Source: Kineosporiaceae bacterium (lineage in GTDB: Bacteria; Actinomycetota; Actinomycetes; Actinomycetales; Kineosporiaceae). Taken from it: DNA of 64,000 bases. The position numbers were made by a program, and so were the translations under genes. Position 1 is the first letter of the stretch. The number at the start of each line of letters is the position of its first letter. A model generated the notes under the pieces. It was not told the DNA's origin. It worked only from the letters and a program-made list of their open reading frames with translations, and did no database searches. Of the stretch, positions 17,617-26,433 are shown piece after piece. The stretch spans positions 248,001 to 312,000 of the forward strand of contig JADJPO010000003.1 in the NCBI GenBank assembly GCA_016713225.1. The letters are read 5' to 3'.

Positions 17617-18921
17617 GTGATGGCGATGGCGATGGCGATGCGGGTACTGGTGGTGGGTGCCGGGGGAGTGGGCAGCGCCGTGGCTCGGATCGCGGCCCGT
17701 CGTGACTTCTTCGAACACCTCGTGATCAGTGACTACGATCTCGCCCGGGCCGAGCAGGCCGTGGCCGCTGTGACCGCGGTTCACCCGGACGGGCGGTTCG
17801 TCGCCGCGCGCGTCGACGCCTCCAGCGCCGAGGCGGTCTCGGCCCTGGCCCGCGAGCACCGGATCACCCACGTGCTCAACGCCGTCGATCCGCGTTTCGT
17901 GATGAGTGTCTTCGAGGGCGCCCTGGCCGCCGGCGCCGACTATCTCGACATGGCGATGAGCCTGTCGCGGCCGCACTCGGATGACCCGTACGGCAGCTGC
18001 GGGGTCAAGCTCGGTGACGAGCAGTTCGCCCGCGAGCAGGCGTGGCGGGACGCCGGTCGACTGGCGCTGGTGGGCATCGGCGTCGAGCCCGGGCTGTCGG
18101 ACGTGTTCGCCCGCTACGCCGCCGACCACCTGTTCGAGACCATCGACGAACTCGGTGTGCGCGACGGCGCGAACCTCACCGTCGACGGCTACGACTTCGC
18201 GCCGTCCTTCTCGATCTGGACCACGATCGAGGAGTGCCTCAACCCGCCGGTGATCCACGAGGCGGGCCGCGGCTGGTTCACCACCGAGCCCTTCAGCGAG
18301 CCCGAGGTATTCGACTTCCCCGGTGGCATCGGCCCGGTGGAGTGCGTCAACGTCGAGCACGAGGAGGTGCTGCTGATGCCGCGCTGGGTCACGGCGCGGC
18401 GGGTCACCTTCAAGTACGGGCTCGGCGAGGAGTTCATCGACGTCCTACGCACGCTGCACAAGCTGGGCCTGGACGGCACCGCGCCGGTCGCCGTCCGGGG
18501 CGGTCTGGACGACGGCAGTTCGGCCCGCGTCCGGGTGAGCCCGCGCGATGTGGTGGCCGCCTGTCTGCCGGACCCCGCCACCCTGGGGGATCGGATGCAC
18601 GGCGCGACCTGCGCCGGGTTGTGGGTCACCGGCACCGGCAAGGGCACTCACCCCGACGGGACGCCGTTCGCCGGGCGCCCCCGCGAGGTCTACCTGCACC
18701 ACGTGGTCGACAACGACTGGTCCATGGCCGAGTACGGCTCGCAGTGTGTGGTCTGGCAGACCGCTGTCAACCCGGTGGTCGCGCTCGAACTGCTCGCCGA
18801 GGGCACCTGGTCCGGTCAGGGCGTTCTCGGGCCGGAGGCGTTCGACGCCGTACCGTTCCTGGACCGGCTGGGTGATCTGGGTCCGACCTGGGGACTGCAG
18901 GAGCGCGTCGTCGCACCGTGA
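17617..18921 (+). CDS. Saccharopine dehydrogenase-like NAD(P) oxidoreductase
   Basis: The 434-residue protein starts with a Rossmann motif VLVVGAGGVGSAVA. A saccharopine-dehydrogenase-type second domain follows, with THVLNAVDPRF and GIGVEPGLSDVFARYAADH. Members act on saccharopine, carboxynorspermidine, lysine or related amino-dicarboxylates. The substrate here is open, but the polyamine/lysine-like context fits. The 5' end is ambiguous because GTG at 17617 is followed by three ATGGCG units and then ATG CGG GTA, so four in-frame starts exist. The AAAGG ribosome binding site at 17604-17608 best fits 17617-17620. The TGA stop lies inside the first of three 14-bp repeats. Confidence 0.75.
   Translation: MMAMAMAMRVLVVGAGGVGSAVARIAARRDFFEHLVISDYDLARAEQAVAAVTAVHPDGRFVAARVDASSAEAVSALAREHRITHVLNAVDPRFVMSVFEGALAAGADYLDMAMSLSRPHSDDPYGSCGVKLGDEQFAREQAWRDAGRLALVGIGVEPGLSDVFARYAADHLFETIDELGVRDGANLTVDGYDFAPSFSIWTTIEECLNPPVIHEAGRGWFTTEPFSEPEVFDFPGGIGPVECVNVEHEEVLLMPRWVTARRVTFKYGLGEEFIDVLRTLHKLGLDGTAPVAVRGGLDDGSSARVRVSPRDVVAACLPDPATLGDRMHGATCAGLWVTGTGKGTHPDGTPFAGRPREVYLHHVVDNDWSMAEYGSQCVVWQTAVNPVVALELLAEGTWSGQGVLGPEAFDAVPFLDRLGDLGPTWGLQERVVAP
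17619..17640 (+). repeat. Hexanucleotide repeat (ATGGCG) at the start codon
   Basis: Three GATGGC/ATGGCG units follow each other at the beginning of the gene, adding Met-Ala pairs. Slippage would change the N-terminus in frame and alter the distance from the ribosome binding site to the start. Confidence 0.7.
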
Positions 18922-18959
18922 TGAACGATCGGTGATGAACGATCGGTGACGAACGATCG
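18918..18959 (+). repeat. Three 14-bp direct repeats (GTGATGAACGATCG) before gabD
   Basis: The units are at 18918-18931, 18932-18945 and 18946-18959, and the third has one change (GTGACGAACGATCG). Each contains the palindrome CGATCG. They end 13 bp before the TAGGCT -10 candidate at 18973-18978, which fits an array of operator sites for gabD. Confidence 0.75.
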
Positions 18960-19024
18960 ATGTGGTGATGGTTAGGCTGGCCGGTCTGAAGGGCCGGGAC
19001 GACGAAACTCGAGAGGAAGTTGCG

Positions 19025-20491
19025 ATGAGCCTGTCCGCGCGCGAGTCCGAGGTCATCGGCTCGGTGTCGACCGAGCTGTTCATCGGTGGGCAGTGGCGTC
19101 CGGCGACGGGCGGGGCCACGGTGCCGGTGGACGACCCCGCCACGGGCGAGGTGATCGCTCACATCGCCGACGCCTCGGTGGCCGACGGCACCGCCGCCCT
19201 GGACGCCGCGGTGGCCGTGCAGGCCTCCTGGGCAGCCACCCCGCCCCGTGAGCGCGGCGAGATCCTGCGTCGGGCCTTCGAGCTGATCACCGCCCGGGCC
19301 GAGGAGCTCGCGCTGATCATGACCCTCGAGATGGGCAAGCCGGTCAAGGAGGCGCTCGGCGAGGTCGCCTATGCCGCCGAGTTCTTCCGCTGGTTCTCCG
19401 AGGAGGCCGTGCGGATCAGCGGGCGCTACAGCGTGGCCCCCAACGGCGCCACCCGACTGCTGACCATGAAGCAGCCGGTCGGGCCGTGCCTGTTCATCAC
19501 CCCCTGGAACTTCCCGCTGGCGATGGGCACCCGCAAGATCGGCCCTGCGGTGGCCGCCGGCTGCACCATGGTGGTCAAGCCCGCCACCCAGACCCCGCTG
19601 TCGATGTACGCCCTGGCCCAGATCATGACCGAGGCCGGCCTGCCGGACGGCGTCCTGAACGTGATCACCACCAGTCACAGTGGCGCGGTGATGGAGCCGC
19701 TGATCCGCGACCCGCGGCTGCGCAAGCTGTCGTTCACCGGCTCGACCGAGATCGGTCGCAAGCTGGTCGAGCAGTCGGCCGAGCAGTTGCTGCGGGTCTC
19801 GATGGAGCTCGGTGGCAACGCCCCGTTCCTGGTCTTCGCCGATGCCGACGTCGAGGCGGCGGTGGACGGCGCGATGCTCGCCAAGATGCGCAACATGGGC
19901 GAGGCGTGCACCGCGGCCAACCGGTTCATCGTGCACAGCTCGGTCGCCGAGGAGTTCGCCCGCCGCTTCGCGGACAAGATGGCCGCGCTCACCGTGGGCC
20001 GGGGAACCGAGGCCGGGGTGGACGTCGGCCCGCTGGTCGACGCGCCGTCCCAGGCCAAGGTCGACGAGCTGGTGACCCAGGCGGTGGGTGCCGGGGCTCG
20101 GGTGCTCACCGGCGGCTCGACGGTGGGGGAGCAGGGCTACTTCTACGCCCCGACCGTGCTCACCGACGTCCCGGCGGACGCCCGGCTGCTGAGCGAGGAG
20201 ATCTTCGGCCCGGTCGCTCCGGTGACCACGTTCGAGACCGACGAACAGGCCGTGGCCCTGGCCAACGCCAGCGAGTACGGCCTGGTCGCCTACGCCTTCA
20301 CGAAGGACCTCTCGCGCGCGATGCGGGTGGCCGAAGGCCTCGAGACCGGCATGGTCGGCCTCAACCAGGGCATCGTGTCGAACCCGGCCGCGCCGTTCGG
20401 CGGCGTGAAGCACTCCGGCTTCGGCCGGGAGGGCGGCGCCGAGGGCATCGAGGAGTTCCTCGAGACCAAGTACGTCGGCATCGCCCTCTGA
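19025..20491 (+). CDS. gabD: Succinate-semialdehyde dehydrogenase (NAD(P)+)
   Basis: The 488-residue aldehyde dehydrogenase has N162 in TPWNFP, the general base E261 in MELGGNAP and the nucleophile C295 in MGEACTAANRF. The GEACTAANRF signature and the C-terminal KHSGFGREGGAEGIEEFLETKYV segment are typical of GabD-type enzymes, which oxidise succinate semialdehyde to succinate. This would complete a putrescine-GABA-succinate route with the upstream genes. The ATG at 19025 has a GAGAGGAAG ribosome binding site. Transcription probably starts from the TAGGCT promoter downstream of the 14-bp repeat array. Confidence 0.85.
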   Translation: MSLSARESEVIGSVSTELFIGGQWRPATGGATVPVDDPATGEVIAHIADASVADGTAALDAAVAVQASWAATPPRERGEILRRAFELITARAEELALIMTLEMGKPVKEALGEVAYAAEFFRWFSEEAVRISGRYSVAPNGATRLLTMKQPVGPCLFITPWNFPLAMGTRKIGPAVAAGCTMVVKPATQTPLSMYALAQIMTEAGLPDGVLNVITTSHSGAVMEPLIRDPRLRKLSFTGSTEIGRKLVEQSAEQLLRVSMELGGNAPFLVFADADVEAAVDGAMLAKMRNMGEACTAANRFIVHSSVAEEFARRFADKMAALTVGRGTEAGVDVGPLVDAPSQAKVDELVTQAVGAGARVLTGGSTVGEQGYFYAPTVLTDVPADARLLSEEIFGPVAPVTTFETDEQAVALANASEYGLVAYAFTKDLSRAMRVAEGLETGMVGLNQGIVSNPAAPFGGVKHSGFGREGGAEGIEEFLETKYVGIAL

Positions 20492-20524
20492 GCCCCTCCC
20501 AACCCTGAGCCCCTCCCAAACCGT

Positions 20525-20573
20525 GGTGATCATGTAATCCGTGCACGTTTCGTGCACGGATTACATGATCACC
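20525..20573. terminator. 23-bp perfect hairpin with TTT loop
   Basis: Arms at 20525-20547 and 20551-20573 are exactly complementary and start GGTGATCATGTAATCCGTGC. It lies 34 bp after the gabD stop in a convergent gap and is a likely gabD terminator. The arm ends match those of the hairpin at 15498-15566. Confidence 0.75.
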
Positions 20574-20604
20574 GAGGGTCGGGGGGAAACATACATCGTT
20601 CACG

Positions 20605-20644
20605 CAGATCGGCCCGGCCCCCTCGCGGGGACCGGGCCGATCTG
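20605..20644 (-). terminator. Hairpin downstream of the S33 peptidase gene
   Basis: CAGATCGGCCCGG (20605-20617) pairs perfectly with CCGGGCCGATCTG (20632-20644), with a CCCC/GGGG extension in the loop. It lies 24 bp beyond the peptidase stop on the minus strand. Confidence 0.7.
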
Positions 20645-20668
20645 TCGTTCGCCGTGGATCAGCCGGAC

Positions 20669-22367
20669 TCAGCTGACCTTCGGCGTCCCGTGGGTCTTCT
20701 GGAACTGCTCGATCCACACCTTGGCCGGCATCCGCGGCGCAGCCGCGGCCCGGGCGGCGGGTGAGGCGGCGCCGGCCGCTGCCGCGGCGCCTCCGGCCAA
20801 TGCCTCCGGTACCGGCAGCGGCAACCCGGCGCACCGGGTGTCGCGGCGTGGCATCACGCCGTTGATCAGCCAGCCGTTGGCGAGGCCCTCGACACAGGCA
20901 TCGCCGTTGCCGTAGATGGTGTGGTCCGGCTGAGCGGTGACCGTCACCAGGCGGGCGTTCGGCGTGTTCCGGCGAGCCGCCAGGGCGTTGCCGAGCGGGG
21001 TCGCCGGGTCGGCATCGTTGTTGATCATGAGCAGCTTCGGCAGCTCGTCACCCTCGACCGGGGAACCCTTGGGGCGACCGGGCCAGAACGGGCACGGGTT
21101 GGCGTTCCAGCTGGCACCGACCAACGGCGCCGTCCGGCGGAACCGGCGGGTGTCCTCGAGGACCTGGTTGTACGAGGGGGACTTGTCGTCCTGGCAGACG
21201 ACGGCCCAGAACACGTCGTTCCCCTCGGCTCCTCCGCTGCCGAACACGTCCAGCACCTGGGCCTTGGCCTCATCGGTGGCGGTGTCGTAGTGCTCGAGCG
21301 TCGACAGGGCCGTGGCCAGACCGTCGTACAGTCCGGTCCAGTACAGCGACCCGGCGATCCCCCGAGTCGTAGCCGGCCGCGTTGAGCGCACTGCCATCGG
21401 CCAGGGTGAGCGGGGTCTTGGCGAGCACGGCCCGGCGGGCCTCGTAGACCTTCTTCACCGCGGCCTTGGTGGTGCCGAGGTCATAGACCTCGTCGTAGGA
21501 GGCGATCCAGGGCAGCAGGTAGGACTCGAAGCTCTTCTGGAAACCGGCCGGCTGGCGGTTGAAACTCTCGCTGCTGGGAGCGGTGAAGTCCAGGTTGCCG
21601 TCGAGCACGAAGCGGTCGACCCGCTTCGGGAACACCGCCGCGTACCAGGAGCCGAGCCAGGTGCCCGCCGAGTACCCGACGTAGCTCACCTTCGCCTCGC
21701 GCAGCACCGAGCGGACCAGGTCGTAGTCGCGCACCACCTGGTCGGTGCGGATGTGCCGGGTGAGGGCGTCGGCCGAGCACGCCGCGGCGTACTGCTTGTT
21801 CAGGTCGAGGTAGCGCTTCTGGTTGGCGGCCGAGGTGTCACGCCCATCCAGGCCATAGAGGGCGTTCAGGATGGCCGGGTCGGCGCAGGCCAGCGCGGGG
21901 GACGACGACCCCACGCCGCGCGGGTCGATGCCGATCAGGTCGTAGGCGGCGGCGAGGTCGGGCTCGACCAGGGAGAAGTACAGACTCAGGATCAGGCCGG
22001 AGCCACCAGGGCCACCGGGGTTGCTCAAGAGCACGCCACGGCGGGCGGTCGCGTCCGCGGCCTTGACTCGCGAGACCGCGATGGTGATGCGCTCACCCGT
22101 CGGCTTGGACCAGTCCTTGGGCACCTCCACGCCGGCACACTCGAACTGCGGGAACCCGGCGTCCGGAATGCACTCCTGCCAGGCGAGCTGCTGGCGGGAC
22201 AGTGCGGCCGGGACGCCCGGGGTGTCCAGGGCTGCCTCGGCCGCGCCGGGAGCCGCTGCAGGGGTGGTGGCAGCCTGGGCGGAGCTACCCACGGCCAGGC
22301 CGGCTCCGGCGAGGGCCATGACGGGAACCGCCATGATCCGCGCGATACGGGTGAGAGCACGATGCAT
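20669..22367 (-). pseudogene. Secreted S33 peptidase (tripeptidyl-aminopeptidase type), frameshifted
   Basis: The N-terminal frame (ATG 22367, GGAGG ribosome binding site) has a signal peptide ending near AQA, the oxyanion motif NPGGPGGSG (116-124) and the nucleophile S233 in YVGYSAG. It then loses its frame at about 21360. The rest of the alpha/beta hydrolase continues in another frame (stop 20669) with NNDADPATP (Asp) and QPDHTIYG (His) in the TAP-like C-terminal domain. Removing one base from the CCCCC run at 21359-21363 rejoins the frames as NAAGYDSGIAGSLYW, which reads as a normal family member. The intact enzyme would cleave N-terminal peptides outside the cell. The break is either a recent inactivation, a reversible slip or a sequencing error. 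Confidence 0.85.
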
Positions 22368-22503
22368 GTTTTGCGCCTCCGATTCGGGTGTGCGTGAGGG
22401 GCAGCCTGCCACGCCTGGCCGGGTTCTCTGACGGGAAATGCGGCAAAACGATGTTTCCCCATGTGCCGGCCCGACACGCACCGTGATTGTCATCCCCATT
22501 GGG

Positions 22504-22509
22504 TAGCGT
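22504..22509 (+). promoter_or_regulatory. -10 box TAGCGT, leaderless promoter of dxr
   Basis: TAGCGT ends 7 nt before the GTG at 22517. The spacing and the lack of a ribosome binding site indicate a leaderless transcript for the dxr-M50 operon. Confidence 0.55.
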
Positions 22510-22516
22510 CACCGCC

Positions 22517-23716
22517 GTGCGCGACATCGTCTTGCTCGGCTCCACCGGCTCGATCGGCACCCAGGCGATCGAGGTGGTGCAGGCCAACCCCGACCGGTTC
22601 CGGATCGTGGCCCTGGCCGCCGGCGGTGGTCGGGTCGACCTGCTGGCCGATCAGGTCGCCGCGCTCGGTGTGCACCACGTGGGCCTGGCCGATCCGGCGG
22701 CCGCGTCATCGCTCACCGCAGCCCTGGCCCGCCGCGGCGTCTCGGTGGGGGTTGACGGCGTCCGGCTCGAGGTGGGGCCTGACGCGGCGTCCGCGCTGGC
22801 CGGTCTGGGGGCGGACGTCGTCCTGAACGGGATGACCGGCTCGATCGGGCTGGCGCCCACGCTGGCGGCGTTGCGATCGGGCTCGACGCTCGCGCTGGCC
22901 AACAAGGAGTCACTGATCATCGGGGGTCGGCTGGTCACCGGCGCCGCAGCCCCGGGGCAGATCGTCCCGGTGGACTCCGAGCACTCTGCACTGGCGCAGT
23001 GTCTGCGCTCGGGGTCGGCTGCCGAGGTGGCCCGGCTGGTGCTGACGGCCAGCGGCGGTCCGTTCCGCGGTCGCACCCGCGAGCAACTCCGAGGGGTGAC
23101 GCCCGGCCAGGCGTTGGCGCACCCCACCTGGGCCATGGGTCCGGTGATCACCACCAACTCGGCCACGCTGGTCAACAAGGGTCTCGAGGTGATCGAGGCA
23201 CACCTGTTGTTCGATGTCCCGCTGGAGCGCATCGCGGTCACCGTGCACCCGCAGTCGATCGTGCACTCGTGGGTGGAGTTCGTCGACGGCTCGTGCATCG
23301 CGCAGGCCTCACCGCCCGACATGCGCCTGCCGATCGCGCTCGCTCTGGGCTGGCCCGAACGGGTACCCGGCGTGGCCCGCCCGGTCGACCTCACGCAGGC
23401 TGCCACCTGGGAGTTCGCCCCGCTGGACGACGACGCGTTCCCCGCCGTGGCCCTGGCACGGCGGGTGGGTCGGGCCGGTGGAACGTATCCTGGCGTCTAC
23501 AACGCGGCGAACGAGGTCTGTGTCGAGGCGTTCCTGGCCGGGCGCATCGCCTTCCTCGACATCGTCGACACGGTGGCTGTGGTCGTCGACGAGCACGAGC
23601 GGGCCGGCGGCGCGAGCGGTGAGGCGGCAGGGCTGGACGACGTGCTGGCCGCGGACGGTTGGGCACGACAGAGAGCGTCCGAGGTGCTCGGCGCCTCGGC
23701 AGAAGGGGTCTTGTGA
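22517..23716 (+). CDS. dxr: 1-deoxy-D-xylulose 5-phosphate reductoisomerase
   Basis: This is the second enzyme of the MEP isoprenoid pathway. It rearranges and reduces DXP to 2-C-methyl-D-erythritol 4-phosphate with NADPH. The 399-residue protein has the NADPH motif LLGSTGSIG at its N-terminus, the ALANKESLI segment, the metal-binding VPVDSEHSA motif and ASGGPFRG, all diagnostic. The GTG at 22517 gives the normal VRDIVLLG start, whereas the longer frame to 22487 adds unrelated residues. The stop overlaps the start of the M50 protease gene by GTGA. Mycobacterium has the same order dxr-rip1-ispG-GNAT. Confidence 0.95.
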   Translation: MRDIVLLGSTGSIGTQAIEVVQANPDRFRIVALAAGGGRVDLLADQVAALGVHHVGLADPAAASSLTAALARRGVSVGVDGVRLEVGPDAASALAGLGADVVLNGMTGSIGLAPTLAALRSGSTLALANKESLIIGGRLVTGAAAPGQIVPVDSEHSALAQCLRSGSAAEVARLVLTASGGPFRGRTREQLRGVTPGQALAHPTWAMGPVITTNSATLVNKGLEVIEAHLLFDVPLERIAVTVHPQSIVHSWVEFVDGSCIAQASPPDMRLPIALALGWPERVPGVARPVDLTQAATWEFAPLDDDAFPAVALARRVGRAGGTYPGVYNAANEVCVEAFLAGRIAFLDIVDTVAVVVDEHERAGGASGEAAGLDDVLAADGWARQRASEVLGASAEGVL

Positions 23717-25074
23717 GCGGCAACCTGTTCGGCAACCTGCTCGGTTGGCTGATCCTGCTCGGCGTCGGGGTGCCGTTCTCGATCGCGCTGCACGAGCTGG
23801 GTCACCTGCTCCCGGCCAAGCGCTTCGGGGTGGCCTGTCCGCAGTACTTCATCGGGTTCGGGCCCAAGGTGTGGTCGACCCGTCGCGGCGGCACCGAGTA
23901 CGGCATCAAGGCGATTCCGCTGGGCGGCTATGTGCGCATGATGGGCATGTTCCCGCCGGCTCCCGGCCGGCCGGTCAGCGCGGACTCGACCGGGCGGTTC
24001 GGCGTCCTGATCGACCGGGCGCGCGCCGAGGCCCAGCGAGAGATCAGCCCCCGCGATGCCGACCGGCTGTTCTACCAACGCTCCGTTCCCCAGCGACTGG
24101 TCATCATGCTCGGCGGGCCGTTCATGAACCTGCTGCTGGCCGTCGTGCTGATGACCGGCGTGCTCACGCTCTACGGTGCCTCGACGCTGACCACCACGGT
24201 GGGCTCGATCTCGCAGTGTGTGCTGCCGGTGCCGGTGTCCAAGACCACGCCGTCGCGCGGATGCCTTCCGACGGATCAGAAGTCGCCTGCCGAGCTGGCC
24301 GGCTTGCGCGCCGGTGACGAGGTGATCTCCTACGCCGGGCGTCCGGTGGAGTCGTGGCGTGAGCTGCGTGATCGCATCCGCGCCAGCAACGCGACCCCGA
24401 TCGAGGTCGTCGTCCGTCGCAACGGGGCGCCGGTGACGCTGACCGTGACGCCGATGGTCTCGGCCCGGTACGTCTACGACGAGAACGACAACCCGGTGAC
24501 CGGCCCGAACGGGGAGTACCTCACCACCCCGACCGGATTCCTCGGCATGACCCCGCTCGACACGGTCGAGCCGGTACCGGTGGCCAAGGTTCCCGGGGTG
24601 ATCGGGGGCTACCTCGCGGTGACCTTCTCCGCCATCACCAAAGTGCCCGAGAAGATGGTCGGCGTCGTGCAGGCGGCGTTCGGTGATGGTCCGCGTGACC
24701 CCGAGGGTCCGGTGAGTGTGGTCGGTGTCGGTCGCATCGCCGGTGAGGTCGGCTCCTTCCAGGGCACCGACGAGGCTCCGGTGCGCTGGGTCGACAAGAT
24801 CGCGATCTGGGTCAACCTCATCGCCTCGCTCAACCTGGCGCTGTTCGTGTTCAACCTGGTGCCGCTGCTGCCGCTGGACGGCGGGCACGTCGTCGGAGCC
24901 CTGTGGGAGGGGCTGCGCCGCCAGGTGGCCCGGGTCTTCGGCCGGCCCGACCCCGGCCCGGTCGACATCGCCCGCGCGCTGCCGTTGGCCTACGCCGTGG
25001 GATCGGTGCTGATCACCATGTCGGTGCTGTTGATCTATGCCGACATCGTCAAGCCGATCCGTCTGGGCGGCTGA
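23713..25074 (+). CDS. M50 site-2 protease (RseP/Rip1-like)
   Basis: This 453-residue intramembrane zinc metalloprotease has the HELGH motif in the first helix (H27, E28, H31) and the second zinc-ligand motif NLVPLLPLDGGH near residue 389. A PDZ domain lies between them (about 185-265). Four transmembrane segments are expected. Homologues cleave anti-sigma factors such as RseA in E. coli, or in mycobacteria several anti-sigma factors (Rip1, Rv2869c). The substrate here is not known. The GTG at 23713 overlaps the dxr stop, implying translational coupling. The longer frame from 23659 is within dxr and not credible. Confidence 0.9.
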   Translation: MSGNLFGNLLGWLILLGVGVPFSIALHELGHLLPAKRFGVACPQYFIGFGPKVWSTRRGGTEYGIKAIPLGGYVRMMGMFPPAPGRPVSADSTGRFGVLIDRARAEAQREISPRDADRLFYQRSVPQRLVIMLGGPFMNLLLAVVLMTGVLTLYGASTLTTTVGSISQCVLPVPVSKTTPSRGCLPTDQKSPAELAGLRAGDEVISYAGRPVESWRELRDRIRASNATPIEVVVRRNGAPVTLTVTPMVSARYVYDENDNPVTGPNGEYLTTPTGFLGMTPLDTVEPVPVAKVPGVIGGYLAVTFSAITKVPEKMVGVVQAAFGDGPRDPEGPVSVVGVGRIAGEVGSFQGTDEAPVRWVDKIAIWVNLIASLNLALFVFNLVPLLPLDGGHVVGALWEGLRRQVARVFGRPDPGPVDIARALPLAYAVGSVLITMSVLLIYADIVKPIRLGG

Positions 25075-25173
25075 GGACGCCCGTCCCGGTTAGGCTCGAA
25101 TCGGCCGGTCCACCGGGCCGGTCGCTCAGTTCTTCGTCGTTTCTTCGTCGTTCTCGAACAGGAGCGCGTCCCC

Positions 25174-26343
25174 GTGTCGGTCAACATCGGTCTGCCCATC
25201 GTGCCGGCCAGCCCCAGCGCCGGCCCCACCGCCGGGTTCGCGGACGGGGCACCGCCCGTGCTGAGCCCCCGCCGCCGTGCGCGGGCGATCCAGGTCGGCA
25301 CGGTGACCGTCGGCGGGGACGCCCCGATCAGCGTCCAGTCGATGACCACGACGCCGACGGTCGACATCAACGCCACCCTGCAGCAGATCGCCGAGCTGAC
25401 GGCGGCCGGCTGCGACATCGTGCGGGTGGCCTGCCCCAGCCAGGACGACGCGGAGGCGCTGCCCGCCATCGCCCGTAAGTCGCAGATCCCGGTGATCGCC
25501 GACATTCACTTCCAGCCCAAGTACGTCTACGCCGCCATCGATGCCGGGTGTGCCGCCGTCCGGGTCAATCCCGGCAACATCCGCGCCTTCGACGACCAGG
25601 TCGAGCAGATCGCGGCGGCGGCCCGGGACGCCGGGACCTCGATCCGGATCGGGGTCAATGCCGGGTCGCTCGACAAGCGGCTGCTGGCCAAGTACGGCAA
25701 GGCCACCCCGGAGGCGCTGGTGGAATCGGCGGTGTGGGAGGCCAGCCTGTTCGAGGAGCACGACTTCCACGACTTCAAGATCAGCGTCAAGCACAACGAC
25801 CCCGTGGTGATGGTGCGTGCCTACGAGCTGCTCGCCGAGCGGGGTGACTGGCCGCTGCACCTGGGCGTGACCGAGGCCGGGCCGGCGTTCCAGGGCACGA
25901 TCAAGTCGGCGACCGCGTTCGGGGCGCTGCTGAGCCAGGGCATCGGGGACACCATCCGGGTCTCGTTGTCGGCGCCGCCGGTCGAGGAGGTCAAGGTCGG
26001 CATCCAGATCCTGCAGTCGCTCAACCTGCGCCCGCGCAAACTCGAGATCGTCTCGTGCCCCTCGTGCGGGCGCGCCCAGGTCGACGTGTACTCCTTGGCC
26101 GACAAGGTGACCGCGGCGCTGGACGGGCTCGACGTCCCGCTGCGGGTGGCCGTGATGGGCTGTGTGGTCAACGGCCCGGGGGAGGCCCGCGAGGCCGATC
26201 TGGGCGTGGCGTCCGGCAACGGCAAGGGGCAGATCTTCGTCAAGGGTGAAGTGGTCGCCACCGTGCCCGAGTCGAAGATCGTCGAGACCCTGGTCGAGTA
26301 TGCGATGCAGCTGGCCGACCAGATGCGCGTCAACCCCGAGTAG
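25174..26343 (+). CDS. ispG: 4-hydroxy-3-methylbut-2-enyl diphosphate synthase
   Basis: The enzyme converts MEcPP to HMBPP in the MEP pathway using a [4Fe-4S] cluster. In the 389-residue protein the cluster ligands are C295 and C298 (SCPSCGRAQ), C330 (GCVVNGPGE) and probably E337. The TIM-barrel part shows the conserved PISVQSMT, ADIHF and RVNPGNI segments. The GTG at 25174 has an AGGAG ribosome binding site, and a TAGGCT -10 candidate lies about 80 bp upstream near 25091. A short TTCTTCGTCG duplication sits in the leader. Confidence 0.95.
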   Translation: MSVNIGLPIVPASPSAGPTAGFADGAPPVLSPRRRARAIQVGTVTVGGDAPISVQSMTTTPTVDINATLQQIAELTAAGCDIVRVACPSQDDAEALPAIARKSQIPVIADIHFQPKYVYAAIDAGCAAVRVNPGNIRAFDDQVEQIAAAARDAGTSIRIGVNAGSLDKRLLAKYGKATPEALVESAVWEASLFEEHDFHDFKISVKHNDPVVMVRAYELLAERGDWPLHLGVTEAGPAFQGTIKSATAFGALLSQGIGDTIRVSLSAPPVEEVKVGIQILQSLNLRPRKLEIVSCPSCGRAQVDVYSLADKVTAALDGLDVPLRVAVMGCVVNGPGEAREADLGVASGNGKGQIFVKGEVVATVPESKIVETLVEYAMQLADQMRVNPE

Positions 26344-26433
26344 TCCGGTGCCCTGCGCCCGGTCGATCGCACCGGCCCGGCCGCTTGTCGTGTGCACCTG
26401 TGATGGCGGTGCGTGACCTGAGATGATGCCCTC

